A DNA stretch of 64,000 bases from Tillus elongatus (taxonomy: Eukaryota > Arthropoda > Insecta > Coleoptera > Cleridae), in contig OZ023267.1 in assembly GCA_964006375.1 (NCBI GenBank), positions 35,537,766 to 35,601,765 of the forward strand, written 5' to 3'. The position numbers were made by a program, and so were the translations under genes. The notes under the pieces are model-generated. The model searched no databases, was not told the DNA's origin, and saw only the letters and a program-made list of their open reading frames with translations. Below, in pieces: positions 23,413 to 34,329 of the stretch. Every line of letters begins with the position of its first letter. Within the stretch, counting starts at the first letter, position 1.

Positions 23413-23819
23413 GCTTGGCTTTTTTAAGGCAAAATTCTCTTCTGGCCAGAAACAAGGAGGTAAATATAGAAACTCAGGACCTTTTAACCATCTGCTTTCT
23501 GTTGATCAATCGATTTCTTCATCGTCTCTTGTTGCTTCATCTGCTATGTTGAGTTTTGACGGTATCCAATTCCATTGTGAGGCTTCTGTAATTTCTAAAA
23601 TTTCTCCTACTCTATGACTTACGAATGATGGTAAGTTTACAGTTTCTGACCGCAGCCAAGAGAGTATCGTTGTAGAATCTGACCAAAATATGGTTTGGTT
23701 AATTTTAATGGTGTGTTAGTTTCGTATAGTATTTGCTAAACGGCTCCCTATTACTGCTGATTGTAGCTCTAATCTGGGTATTGTCATTGGTTTCAAAGGA
23801 CTCACTTGATTTCGTGACA
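23413..23819 (-). pseudogene. BEL/Pao RNase H region with stops
   Basis: Bridging the reverse transcriptase and integrase frames, this minus-strand stretch reads PMTIPRLELQSAVIGS, then IFWSDSTTILSWL (an RNase H motif) and KLNIADEATR. At least two in-frame stops occur, and a frameshift separates it from the RT reading at 23820. It is the expected tether/RNase H position in Pol. Confidence 0.75.
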
Positions 23820-26093
23820 TTATAAGACATACTCTATTTCTCCCACTTCAAAACGAAAATAGGCAGCTGCTGCAAATGCTTGTTGGCTTGCATCACAAAA
23901 TACATGTAGTTGTAAGTTTCTAACATTAAAGTAATTCAAATTATAGCATCTTTGAATTTTTAACTTAGAAATAATTTTTAATCCCTTAATCCACGATGAC
24001 CATTTCTTATTATCCAGGTCTGAAATTTTGTCATCCCAATCCAAACCACTTTTCCAAATTTTCTGCATCAAAATTTTAGCCTTTACTATATAATGTCCAA
24101 GTGATCCTAGTGGGTCAAAAATAGACATAATAACTTTTAACATCTGTCTTTTTGTTGGTACGATACTACCTGATAAAATTTCTTTATCAATTCTATCTAA
24201 ATTCAGAGGAAAACTTAAGACATCTTCCTTGGGTTCCCATTTTAATCCCAATACTCTCTGTGATATTCCAGGATCTTCAAACAATTTTTCTGTAGTCCGA
24301 ACGTTTTCTGGTATATAGTTTTTAAAAACTTCTTCAGAATTGCAGGCCCATCCTCTTAATTCAAAACCTCCTTTCTTGTGGATTGATATTACTTCATTTA
24401 TTAACTTTGCAGCTTTCTCCGTACTCTCTGAACTATCCAAATAATCATCCATGTAATGTCGTTTAATTATTGCTTCCACTGCGTCTGGATACAAATTTTC
24501 AAATTCTAAAGCATTTCTGTTTTTTATATACTGTGCAGTATACGGTGAAGATACTGCGCCAAAAATCATGACTTGCATAACATAAGTATCAAAGTTTTCT
24601 GTGGGACTGTTTCTCCATAAAAACCTTTGGGCATGTTGATCTTCATTTCTAATTAATACCATATGGAACATTTCTCTAATATCGGCTGAAAATGCTATCG
24701 GCTTTTCTCTAAATTTCCATATAATACCAACTAAACTGTTGTATAGATCTGGCCCTTTTAATAAATAATCATTTAAACTTTTACCTTGAACTTTCGCTGC
24801 TGCATCCATTACAAATCGTAGCTTGCCTGGTTTGTTGGAGCTCATTACCCCAAAGTGAGGTAAATACCAGACTTTTTCTTGATGCTGTTCTAAATCTTCT
24901 TTAGTTAGCTGTCTAGCATATCCCTTTTCTACATATTCAGCTATTTTTTGGGAATACGCTTTGAAAAACTCCTTGTTCATAGCCATCTTTTTTTCTATAG
25001 ACCTAAATCTTTGTATTGCTATGCTTTTGCTATTAGGAAGACTTCCTTCCTCATTTCGCCACAAGAGACCACTTTCCCATCTATCATCTTTCCTTCTTGA
25101 TATTCTTTTTATTAAATTTTCTGCTTGCTCATCTTCTTTTGTTTGATGTTTCAGGCCTTGATATTTTATTCCTAACAATTCAGTAGTAAAGAAGTATTTA
25201 ACTAAATTTTGAAGTTCTTCATTCGACTGTTCCTTTTCTATATCTAAATTTAAATGAAAATTTGTGAAGCTGTCCATTTTTCCTTTAAATTGATTTATGT
25301 TACCATGGACGAAGAAACCAAGTTTGGTATTTGAAAGCACAGGTGAGTTTTTTGGACCTTCTATAAGCTGTCTAGTGACTATAAGTTCCCAGTAATCTTG
25401 ACTTATTAATAATTTGGGTTGAACATTTTCTATGCTTGGAAAATCTATATTTTCTAGGTGCTTCCATTTCCTTCTGAGCCGACTAGCATTCACACTCTGC
25501 ACAGGTAGTTCTAAATCTCGTATAGTACATACATTTTCCATATTATAAAATTCTTTTTTATCAAGGGCAGCAATCTCAAAGTTGACTTTTCTGGTTCTTG
25601 ACTGTTTCAAAATATTTTTGTCTGTCCACCTTAGATTTAAAGTACTTTCCTTTCCATATAGATCAAGTTCATTTGCCAATTCTTCATCTAAAAGTGTAAT
25701 TGCGGAACCTTCATCAAACAGTGCATAAATCTTGATTTCAGTATTTTTTGTTCGTATAATCACTGGTGCTATTTTAAGTAGAATTTGATTCATATAGTTT
25801 GGAGCTGTATATGCAACTGTCTGTTTGGAGGGTCCTGCTATGTTACCATAATCATAACTCATCTGATCGTCTTGGTTGTTACTGTGTTGTTCTTCAATTA
25901 TTGTTCTAACACCACTTTCCTTTTTACCTTCAAAATGGAGAAGTCTGTTATGGATTTTCTCACAGTTTTCACTGCCACATTTACGTTTACTTCTACAATC
26001 TGCGATTCTATGTAAGGACTTTAAACAGCAAAAACAAATTTTGTTGTCTTTGACTACTTTCCACCTATCTGCTATGCTCTTATCTAAAAACAC
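23820..26093 (-). pseudogene. BEL/Pao protease and reverse transcriptase region (757-codon open frame)
   Basis: The N-terminal part contains zinc knuckles (CFCCLKSLHRIADC and CGSENCEKIHNRLLH) that belong to the Gag end. The protease follows, with YALFDEGSAITLLDEE, where DEGS stands in the active-site position usually read as D-S/E-G-S. The RT has FMVLIRNEDQ-like and VMIFGAVSSPYTAQY motifs and the catalytic RHYMDDYLDS. The frame is open throughout, but it is separated from Gag by a frameshift near 26095 and from RNase H by one at 23820. Confidence 0.85.
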
Positions 26094-26100
26094 TTTACAT

Positions 26101-27492
26101 TTATCTAGAGTAGGTATGTTTCTCTTTACAAAGTGTGCAGTTTTTTACGGTTAACACTTGCTTTTTATCTCCAACAATTACTAGTGCTCTTCGGTCATTA
26201 TTTGAAACTTTTTGAGTTGATATACTCTGGATGTAACTGGCAGCTTGAGCTTTACTACAAATCCAATTTCTAAAATCCTTTAAAGAATAACTACCTTTAT
26301 TTTTAGCAAGCTTTTCACCCCATGATAGCTGCATACTATACGGAAGTTTCTGCATTAAATCATCCATCAGTTGAGGGCAAGACATATAATTATTCATGTT
26401 CAATGACTCAAATGTTAGTGCTAGATTATTTACAGTTTCTGCAAAATTAGAAAGTGCTATAAAATTATTATTTCTCACAATTGCAAGACTTTTGGCTTCA
26501 TTTACTAATGTTTTTACAATAATATCTGGTCTCCCGAATTTATTTTCCAAAATTTTCATAATAGAAGAAGCTTCAACAGACACAGTGATTAATAATCCCT
26601 GAACTGCTCGATGAGCATCTCCCTTTAATGATTTTCTCAGTCTACATATATTTTCTTGATTGGTTAATGAGAGTATATCTGTTGTATGTATGTACTGGCT
26701 ATAAAAACTTGGCCATTCTTTCGGATTTCCAGTAAAAATTGAAAGTTCTTTATCTATAGTTTGTCTCAATAGTATTTTTTCAAGAGTATTGTTATGACTA
26801 TTTACATTTTTTGATAATGTATCATTATCATACTGTTTACCACCTTTAAAATCTTTTTCATTGTCAGTAACTTCTGTGTTACTGTCACTTACATCTTTTA
26901 ACCAAGATTTAACTCTGCTATTGATTATCTTTTGATCCTGGAGGAAATCACCAGTTTCCTCGAAGTCTTTATTTCTATCCTCCATATGGACACTACTTCC
27001 AGAAATACTTTTTAATTTCAGCTGTAACTCCATTTCTAACAACTCCTTTTGCTTTTGGTATCTCGCTTCTTTAATCTCCGCTTCCATCTTTGCCTTCGAT
27101 TCTACCATCTTCGCTTCCATCTTTGCCTTCGATTCTACCATCTTCGCTTCCATGGCTTCAATAAGTCTTTTTTCTTCTAAATCGGCTAGTTTATTTCTTG
27201 TTTCTAGTTGTACTCTTAACAGTTGACCTGATAACGATGAATGTTTACTACCTTTACTAACTGATTCAGTTTTTGTTTCTACCTCTTTTAACATTATTTT
27301 AGTGCATTCATCAACTTCTCTATTTAAATCTACTGCAGGTGTATTTGAAAAACCTTTAAAATGTTGTGTAGATTGTAAGCTTTCACACCCTATACTTCTA
27401 TTTTCACCAATTAACTGTAAATTTTCATTTTCTGTCACTGATACTTTGTTGTCACATTTGACACTTCCATGTTTTTGTCGATTATTTTCCAT
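26101..27492 (-). CDS. BEL/Pao Gag (463 codons, 3' end frameshifted)
   Basis: It starts MENNRQKHG at 27492. A charged coiled-coil region (about residues 80-160) contains a 10-residue tandem repeat around MVESKAKMEAK. Then comes the DUF1759-type Gag core: LSIFTGNPKEWPSFYSQY and LRKSLKGDAHRAVQGLL. A first zinc-binding pair CTLC ends the frame. In related elements Gag and Pol are one open frame; here a shift at about 26095-26101 stops Gag before its knuckles are complete. Gag forms the particle that carries the element RNA. Confidence 0.8.
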   Translation of the reverse strand: MENNRQKHGSVKCDNKVSVTENENLQLIGENRSIGCESLQSTQHFKGFSNTPAVDLNREVDECTKIMLKEVETKTESVSKGSKHSSLSGQLLRVQLETRNKLADLEEKRLIEAMEAKMVESKAKMEAKMVESKAKMEAEIKEARYQKQKELLEMELQLKLKSISGSSVHMEDRNKDFEETGDFLQDQKIINSRVKSWLKDVSDSNTEVTDNEKDFKGGKQYDNDTLSKNVNSHNNTLEKILLRQTIDKELSIFTGNPKEWPSFYSQYIHTTDILSLTNQENICRLRKSLKGDAHRAVQGLLITVSVEASSIMKILENKFGRPDIIVKTLVNEAKSLAIVRNNNFIALSNFAETVNNLALTFESLNMNNYMSCPQLMDDLMQKLPYSMQLSWGEKLAKNKGSYSLKDFRNWICSKAQAASYIQSISTQKVSNNDRRALVIVGDKKQVLTVKNCTLCKEKHTYSR

Positions 27493-27989
27493 TCTACCAA
27501 AGGATTTTTCTACACTGAACTATTTCTCCCATGAAAAGGCTGTCGGACCAAGGAATGTTGGTTGAATGGTAGGAATCTTAAGTGATCAATATTCTTTGTA
27601 TGCTAGTATTAAAAAGTGGGCTGTAGAACTTAAAACGAGACAATAAAATGTTAAAGATGGACTGTAGAAGAACAATTTTTGTGACCACTCGAGAAAACAT
27701 TGCTTTGATCCATGAAATGATCTTAGAAGATAGGGCTGAACTGTATAGCAAAACCATTGCAATTTTCTATGAACATGTGTTACACATTGTTCATCAGAAC
27801 TAGAGATTGAGAAATCTTTTCGCAAAACGAATTCCGAAATGCTTGGACACTGATCAGAAACACGCTCGTTGTCCTATCGTTTTAAAGAAAATTTCTTAAA
27901 TTTCTAATTCTTTCAATTCAAATTCAAATTCTAATTCAATTTCATTCCAATTCTCAACGACCCAAAAATTTCGTCTTCAAAACTCGGTT
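27493..27989 (-). other. Region upstream of BEL/Pao Gag
   Basis: AT-rich. It holds no LTR matching 21500-21878. A TTTTGGGTCGTTGAGAATTGG phrase on the minus strand near 27945-27968 resembles a primer-binding-site region, but no LTR end precedes it clearly; the (TA)n tract at 27990 may have replaced it. Confidence 0.35.
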
Positions 27990-28165
<176 letters not shown>

Positions 28166-28490
28166 ATATAAAGTATAATTGAACTTTGGAATATGTCTAG
28201 ATAATTTTTAGAAATAAATTTATGGGATAAAAATCCAAACCAGAGACAGTTAATACCATATATAAGAAAAGGGAATTATAAAACCTGAACAAATATTGAA
28301 TAATTAAATTAAGAAATGAACTTACATAACAATTATATATTAAGTAAGAACAGCCAAATAGTTATAATATGATAGATTTGGAAAAGGAACAGAAAATATT
28401 TAAACAGAAGTACAAATGCAATTACCAAATGTTAAAGAATCAATATATGTACAAGGTTCACAATGAACAGATCATTTCTCACTTACTGAT

Positions 28491-30752
28491 TGTATATCTC
28501 AGAAAAGCTATACAGTGCTTTCATTTCAAAACTAGCCACCCTTAATAATTTCTTGATCAAGGAAATCTGGTTAAAAAAAAAACAGGTTAATTGGGATTTC
28601 GAGGGGCACGTTCAAAAACAGTATTTTTGGAATTTTACTTTCCACCCCAGTCACCCCAACTTTATAATTTTAAATGACAGCCCCTAGCTTGAGATACATC
28701 ATTTTAAAGGCATTCAAAATCCTAATCCAACGGCGTTTATGAAATTTAAATCCACCGCCAACTTTTGAATTTAGAAGAAGAAAACGTCATCAAATTCGGA
28801 ATATTAAAAAAAAATATATTCAACAGTTTAAGACAAAAACCTACTTTATTAAGTATTCAAAGTGCCCTCCGTTGTTAGCTGAACAATAAAATAGTCGATC
28901 GACGAATTCTCGTCTAACGTTTTTAAATGTTTCTGTAGTAATTTGTCGGCAAGCTTGGGTGATCCTATCTTTTAGAACATTAATATTCTCTGGTGGGGGA
29001 TTATGGTACACAACTGATTTTAAATAACCCCAAAGGAAGAAGTCCAGTGGTGTTAAGTCCGGAGATCTGGCGAACCATTCCAGGGCGCCTCGTCTGCCAA
29101 TCCATTTGTCGGGAAATCTTTGATTAAGCCACTCGCGAACACGTAAGGCATAGTGTGGTGTGTACCGTCCTGTTGATAGTGCAAATTTTGTACATCCAGC
29201 AGTGGGTTGCCCTCTTCATTAAGTTGGTTTTCTAAGGACTCTGTTATGTGTGGGTCAATATAATTTTCCAAAAAAATTAAATACAAATCACCAGTTAAAT
29301 TTTCTTCAATAAACAAAGGGCCTGTTATTTCATTTCCAAGAATTCCCGCTCAGACATTAATTTTTTGCAGAAACTGTGTATGACCCTCTACGAACACTCG
29401 TTGATTTTGATTATCCCCATATCTACAATTGTGTTTATTAACAAAACCATTTAGAAAGAACGTTGATTCATCACTAAAGCAGATATTCTTTACCAAATTC
29501 CTATCGTCTTGAATTCTGGCAGTCATTAATTCACAGAATTGACTCCTTCTATCATACTCATCCTCGCCAAGTTCATGGAGAATGGTAAATTTATAAGGAA
29601 AGAATTTGTGAAATTTTAAAACTTTATGTATGGAACCGACGGAAATATTCGTTAATGCAGTGACATTTGGAATTGAAGTCGTAGGTTCAGCGGCAAAACA
29701 TCCTAAAACCTCAATTTTTGCAGCTTCGTTAAGAACTCGTGGTTGTTTATTTGTTTTGTTACATACTGAGCCAGTTTATTCAAATTTTTGTGCAAGGCTT
29801 AGCACATATTGGTGTCCCGCATTTTTTTTCAGGATGCCTTTCATTGAAAACTCGGGCGGTATTACGAGCACACCTATTCTGAACCATTCAAGTCAATTAT
29901 TTCAACTCTTTCTTGTGTAGTGTAAACCATGATTGTTAGTTTTATTTACATTTAATATGTTAAATTGTAATGATTTAAATGAGTTTGAAGTTTTCAAAAT
30001 TTAAAGATTTAATCACAACAGACTCGGTTTTAACTCGTTGCAGTCGTCAAGAAATCGAACACTAAATACGAATAAGTAACAAAGTTATCAAGAAAGTAAA
30101 ACTGGCTCACTTTATCTGAAATTCATCGTTACATTAGATACGGACGTTATTGTTCCCATATCACCTCGTTCCAGGAAAATTGATAGCCGCAAATGGCACC
30201 GGGGAGCTAAATTTGCAACAGCATTAGGCTCAGAAGAATTACCGATGAAAACAATTCAAATGTTAGAAAAAAATTCGACAGTCGACTATTTTATTGTTTA
30301 GCTCAGAACGGAGGGCGCTTTGAGCACTTCATAAAGTAGGTTTTTGTCTTAAACTATTAAACTTTTTTTTAATATTCCGCATTTGATGAGGTTTTTTTCT
30401 TCTAAATTCAAAAGTTGGCGGTGGATTTAAATTTCGTGAACGCCGTTGGACAAGGATTTTAAATACCTTTAAAATGATGTATCTCAAGCTAGGGGGTGTC
30501 ATTTAAAATTATAATGTTGGGGTGACTGGGGCTTAGGGGGTGAAAAGTAACATTTCGAAAATACTGTTTTTGAACGTGCCCCTAGAAATCCCAAGTGACC
30601 TGTTTTTTTATTGAACCAGATTCCCTTGACAAAGAAATTATTAAGGGTGGCTAGTTTTGAAACGAAAGCACTGTATATAAAAAGGATAGATGGAAAAATT
30701 TTCCACATCTTGGGCATAAAGGGGGTTCAATATATCCCTGTATAATTAAAAC
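28491..30752 (-). mobile_element. DD41D transposon relic with fold-back arms
   Basis: The left arm (about 28491-28925) and right arm (about 30290-30752) are inverted copies, with landmarks TTTGAAACGAAAGCACTGTA / CAGTGCTTTCATTTCAAAAC and GGCGGTGGATTTAAATTT / AAATTTAAATCCACCGCC. The right end closes with CCCTG at about 30748-30752; the left terminus seems truncated. Both arms include the last ~25 codons of a transposase gene. The interval 29932-30290 is unassigned. Confidence 0.65.
28848..29931 (-). pseudogene. DD41D transposase pseudogene
   Basis: The minus-strand reading starts MVYTTQERVEIIDL at 29931 and ends near 28848 with NNGGHFEYLIK. ICFSDESTFFLNGF gives the first acid and LHYQQDGTHHTMPYVF the second. 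The third region reads SPDLTPLDFF-like around 29040-29060. Several stops and shifts interrupt it. The N-terminus and first acid resemble the proteins at 2666 and 19986, but nucleotide similarity is low, so it is a separate family. Confidence 0.75.
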
Positions 30753-31480
30753 TGATATCAAAGAAATCACCAGATATAATCAACACACAGATAGGTTATG
30801 GGAAGTTTGAGATTTAAATACAAATAAAAAGTTCTAAGGCAGAGTATAACAAATAATTATTGTGGGAAAATTAAATATCATTAAAAAGAAAGAACTAACA
30901 CAAAAATTAAGATAGACAGTGTTTTAAATGTAAAAGAAAATTGTAAAACAAAGCAGATATAGAGAAAGTTGTTAGACGCAAGAGACTATAAATTGTTTGA
31001 CAAAATGAATGCAAATAATGCATGTGCAACAATTTAACTAAGACAAAACCTTATAAGTAAAGTGTATCGATTGTTTATAAACAATAGTGGGACAATAAAG
31101 TACTTATTGACTATAAAATTAAATAATTATAGCGATAAAATGGACAATAAATGAAATATTTAAGTAACTATTTTGGTGTATAAATTAATGGGTTATGTAA
31201 TAGGTTGTTAAATGAACATTAAAATACATTAAAAGAAATCTTATTTTTTTGGGGAAATTTTTGAAGTAAAATTAATTTAGGAAAATGTTAGAAAAATTAA
31301 AATAATTAAAAAAATATAAGCATACTTTTTAAAGAAAACAAGACACAGCCATTGCGATTTGCATAATTGGAATATAAAAGTAGAAAATGGGTGAAACCAT
31401 TGATTTCTTTATCATGACGGAACAGAGTCTTGATAGTAAATCAGTTTATTACACCAAGATTGTAATACACTTTGAAAGTG
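30753..31480. other. Intron 6, unassigned AT-rich
   Basis: Very AT-rich sequence with no open frame of note and no recognised repeat. Confidence 0.45.
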
Positions 31481-33175
31481 TTGCCATTACTACATTCCGA
31501 TCTTTGTATTGAATTTGCTGATTAAAATTTTCTGGGATAATCGTAAGCACTCCCTAACAGAAAAACATCTACGTCTTTCACTTAGCCATGACGGCTTGAG
31601 ACTGGTGCATACTCAGTCAAAAGTGAAAGTGCTCAGAGTATTTTTTGCCGTAAAGTTTCTATTCCCGAGGCGAATTCCAAATGGCACGTCATGACTAAAC
31701 AATCGCTTCAAAAGTTTAGTCGGGACGACTTAAGTTTGCAAGTTCTGCTTATGAACCATCCAACCATTCTTCTTAGATTTAACACCAGTTCTGAGGGAAG
31801 TAATCAAAGCATTTTTTCTTATCAGACCTTTTCGCAAAATTTTCCTGCAACTTGCACAGGTCCACAGGAAATCCCTCTCACGAAAACAAGTGTGTTGCCA
31901 CTTGAGTTTCCTCAACCATTCGCAATTATGGTTGTCTTGTAGTGTTTATACCCTTGGGGGTATCATTAAAGATGTGAATTTAAAAACATTTTAACAGCTT
32001 CCAGTTCAAAACTATGGTAGGACTCTAAAAAGCAACTTGAGAATTAATTTTATGGAAATCAAAAGATTTGTTTGACGACGTGATTAATTTAGAAGGCCCT
32101 GAGTCTTGGCCACCGGAGGTAGTTTTCACAGATTTAGACGATGTGGAAGTTATTGTAAATAATATAACAAGAAAAAAGGTGGAGAATTATTTGCTGCCAA
32201 CCTTATACAAAACAAAAGGGCCTTTGAATGAAGCTTTGACAAATAATATGGTGAATTGGAAGGCATTTCTTGCTCCATCAAATTTGACTCATTAAGCTGG
32301 AATCTCGTTTATGTTTGCAAAGAATCGTTTAGCAGACATGGTATTTCTACAGCGATGGGGAAAATCGGCAACAGCGAACTGCCCCCACTGCAATGTTCAA
32401 GATACACCATGGCATATTATAGTTTTCTGTGTAGAAGCACAACCATTATGGAATTTCGTAAGCTCACTAAAGGAAAATTTGCTCAGTTTTTTTTTTACTT
32501 TAACGTCGGCCTATTTCCCACACTATTGCCAATTACCAACGACAGGGAACAGTTTCACCTCCCTATCCTGCAAATTTTTCCGAACCCCTGCCTCTTTGTA
32601 AGGGAGGTATGGATCGTTAACGTGTTCAGCATCGCATGGGCACGGGACCGATAGCTTTACACCCCTTCCGAAGAGCGGAACGTGCTTGATTCAACTTGCT
32701 CAAATACAATGCCAGAACCTCGGTTGATGTTAATTTATTACAGTCTTTACTGTAAAAGTGAAAGGGAAACCCTGGCAATCGAATCCAGAAGCCTTGGGTT
32801 CAGGGCTACACGTTCTTACCCCTGTACCACCGAGGCTCCCTTTGCTCAGTTCAAGACTAGGAATTGTCGAAATATGTACGGGTTTTTCAGTGCCACTTAA
32901 CCGGAAGACAAAATTATGTAACTATTGGTGCAGCTTGGCAAAAGCACTGGCTAAGCTGCTAATACTGATATATGACATTTTCACGTGCGGTAAAATGATC
33001 AGCAATGTTATGTGCAGAGACTATCTGGAAGTATTTCTTAGCAGATTAAAAACAAGAATAACCAAAAAGTATGCTCGGTACCTGGCCAACAACGGTCGGA
33101 CCACTTTTGAAGAAAACTGGTGTTGTAATAATGTGCTCGTGTCCCTTGATGACAGTGTCCCATTCAACATTTAAG
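31480..33175 (+). pseudogene. LINE relic with RT zinc-binding C-terminus, interrupted by a SINE
   Basis: IFWDNRKHSLTEKHLRLSLS (about 31526-31585) and GPESWPPEVVFTDLDDVEV (about 32095) lead into NRLADMVFLQRWGKSATANC (about 32320-32380) and CPHCNVQDTPWHIIVFC. This pattern of paired cysteines and histidine is the zf-RVT domain found after reverse transcriptase in L1-like and related LINEs. The same frame resumes after the SINE (SRLGIVEICTGF) and ends with a stop at 33172-33174. Stops and shifts make it dead. It is unrelated to the CR1/L2-like copies elsewhere. Confidence 0.6.
32488..32840 (-). mobile_element. tRNA-derived SINE, copy 2, with 10-bp target duplication
   Basis: On the minus strand it starts GGGAGCCTCGGTGGTACAG (A-box region), has a B-box form GGATTCGATTGCC, then the family body, and ends in an A-rich CGACGTTAAAGTAAAA tail. 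It is flanked by identical 10-bp copies of TTTGCTCAGT (32478-32487 and 32841-32850). Removing the SINE and one copy restores the reading frame of the surrounding LINE, which fixes its ends precisely. Confidence 0.92.
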
Positions 33176-33177
33176 CA

Positions 33178-33235
33178 CACTTGGAGAACTACAATCACCA
33201 AAACACATTTTACGAAAACTCTAACTATTGTTTCA

Positions 33236-33238
<3 letters not shown>
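33178..33238 (-). repeat. Penelope-type terminal fragment
   Basis: ACTTGGAGAACTACAATCAC...GTTTCACT matches the terminal segments at 52455-52520 and 59250-59300. The TA tract cuts it where the hairpin of the ribozyme-like motif would begin. Confidence 0.5.

Positions 33239-33312
<74 letters not shown>
33239..33312. repeat. (TA)n microsatellite
   Basis: A pure TA tract between a Penelope-type fragment and an I-group LINE fragment. Confidence 0.95.
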
Positions 33313-33314
<2 letters not shown>

Positions 33315-33755
33315 GCATTCACTTAACAGCATGGAATTTACCCGTGGGCTATTTTGGGTCATAAGAGCTGCCTGCCTGTCTGTGGCTATGATGATCCGCT
33401 TGTTGGTGTAGCCCCTCCTCTTGTTCTCTCGCACGCAGTGCAAGATAGCGTACATTTATTCGGCCTGAAAGACCGTTGCATGATCTCCGATGGAAATACT
33501 GTGATTTACCTTCGGTTATTCCGAATAAACGCCTGCCGTGGCACGCTCCCCCTAGGATCCGTCCGTAAACCAGACGAGCGCGTCCCGTGGTAGGGCCGGC
33601 GTCTCCCCCCGCCATGCCTCGCCGTCGGGGATTTCCACTGTCAACTTGTTCTCCCTGCAGATTCGCGGGCTCGCGAGTCTGACGTTATTTCAAGCATGGA
33701 CTCGTTCATGATCTCCTGAATTTTTCAGTGGCCCTTGCAGCCTAAAGGGATTTTG
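33313..33755 (-). pseudogene. I-group LINE fragment, RNase H start
   Basis: The minus-strand text RIIIATDRQAALMTQNSPRV and MYAILHCVRENKRR is the RNase H domain also seen at 16200-16310. The flank through 33750 matches 16390-16580 (for example CTCGTTCATGATCTCCTGAATTTT). It is a second, shorter copy of the family at 15505-16655. Confidence 0.8.
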
Positions 33756-33764
33756 GTTTGGGTT

Positions 33765-33870
33765 TCAGATGCCCTAATTCGCGTTCGTTTAAAGAAATAT
33801 AAAGAAATTATCACCAAATCTCTGTTACCTCTCTCATTGGGAAAATTCGTGGTAAAATTGGCAGTTATGA
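33765..33870 (-). repeat. Modular repeat, L block (reverse)
   Basis: The reverse complement reads AATGAGAGAGGTAACAGAG...AACGCGAATTAGGGCATCTG, parallel to 1925-2010. No TA tract adjoins it. Confidence 0.45.
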
Positions 33871-34045
33871 TTCATATATAGAGTAAGAATAACAAAATCA
33901 CTTAAAAGGCTTCATTTATTATATTATGCTCAGTCGCAGTGTTTCGGTCACACAACCAACATCAATAAAGCATTATATCTGTGCCTAATGTTCCACATTT
34001 TTTGATGTGTTTTTGTGTGTTTTAATCAGCTTTTTTTAATTTCAG

Positions 34046-34287
34046 TTGCAAACCTTGAAGAGGGTAACGATTATGAAATCTTTGTTTTGTCTGTATCACA
34101 TGACGACCAGCATACAGCAAGTGAAATGGTGAAGATCACTATTCCGGGTTACAAAAATATCAGAGCCGTTTCGACTGGAATAATTACATCGATTGCGTTC
34201 CTAGTATGTGTAGCCGTAGCAATTTATTATGCAAGGAAGAAATGGTGCCCACCAAGAAAGTCTATTAATTCAAAACCCACAAAATGA
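34046..34287 (+). CDS. bdl: bdl-like exon 7: end of FN3-2, membrane helix, short tail, stop
   Basis: The acceptor AG is at 34044-34045 after a pyrimidine-rich tract, and the phase-1 entry matches exon 6. LEEGNDYEIFVLSVS ends FN3-2. A hydrophobic stretch (about residues 632-652, GIITSIAFLVCVAVAIYY) is followed by ARKKWCPPRK, as expected for a type I membrane protein. The TGA is at 34285-34287, leaving only about 18 cytoplasmic residues. An alternative longer tail spliced from farther downstream cannot be excluded. Confidence 0.85.
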
Positions 34288-34329
34288 TTTTCAAACCCTT
34301 AAAATTATAATCCGTACCAGCAAAAGATA

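Larger units (their letters stand above)
21500..27500 (-). mobile_element. BEL/Pao LTR retrotransposon, decayed
   Basis: Gag and Pol of a BEL/Pao element read on the minus strand from 27492 to 21893. Just downstream of the Pol end is a polypurine tract (AGTGGGGAGAAA on the minus strand, about 21879-21890) followed by TGTTGAAAATTATATATC, the likely start of the 3' LTR. No matching 5' LTR was found by eye between 27493 and 27989. Several frameshifts and stops make it non-autonomous. Confidence 0.85.

Noticed and set aside
24961..27565. Plus-strand open frames inside the BEL/Pao region
   Set aside because: All are opposite the long Gag and Pol frames.
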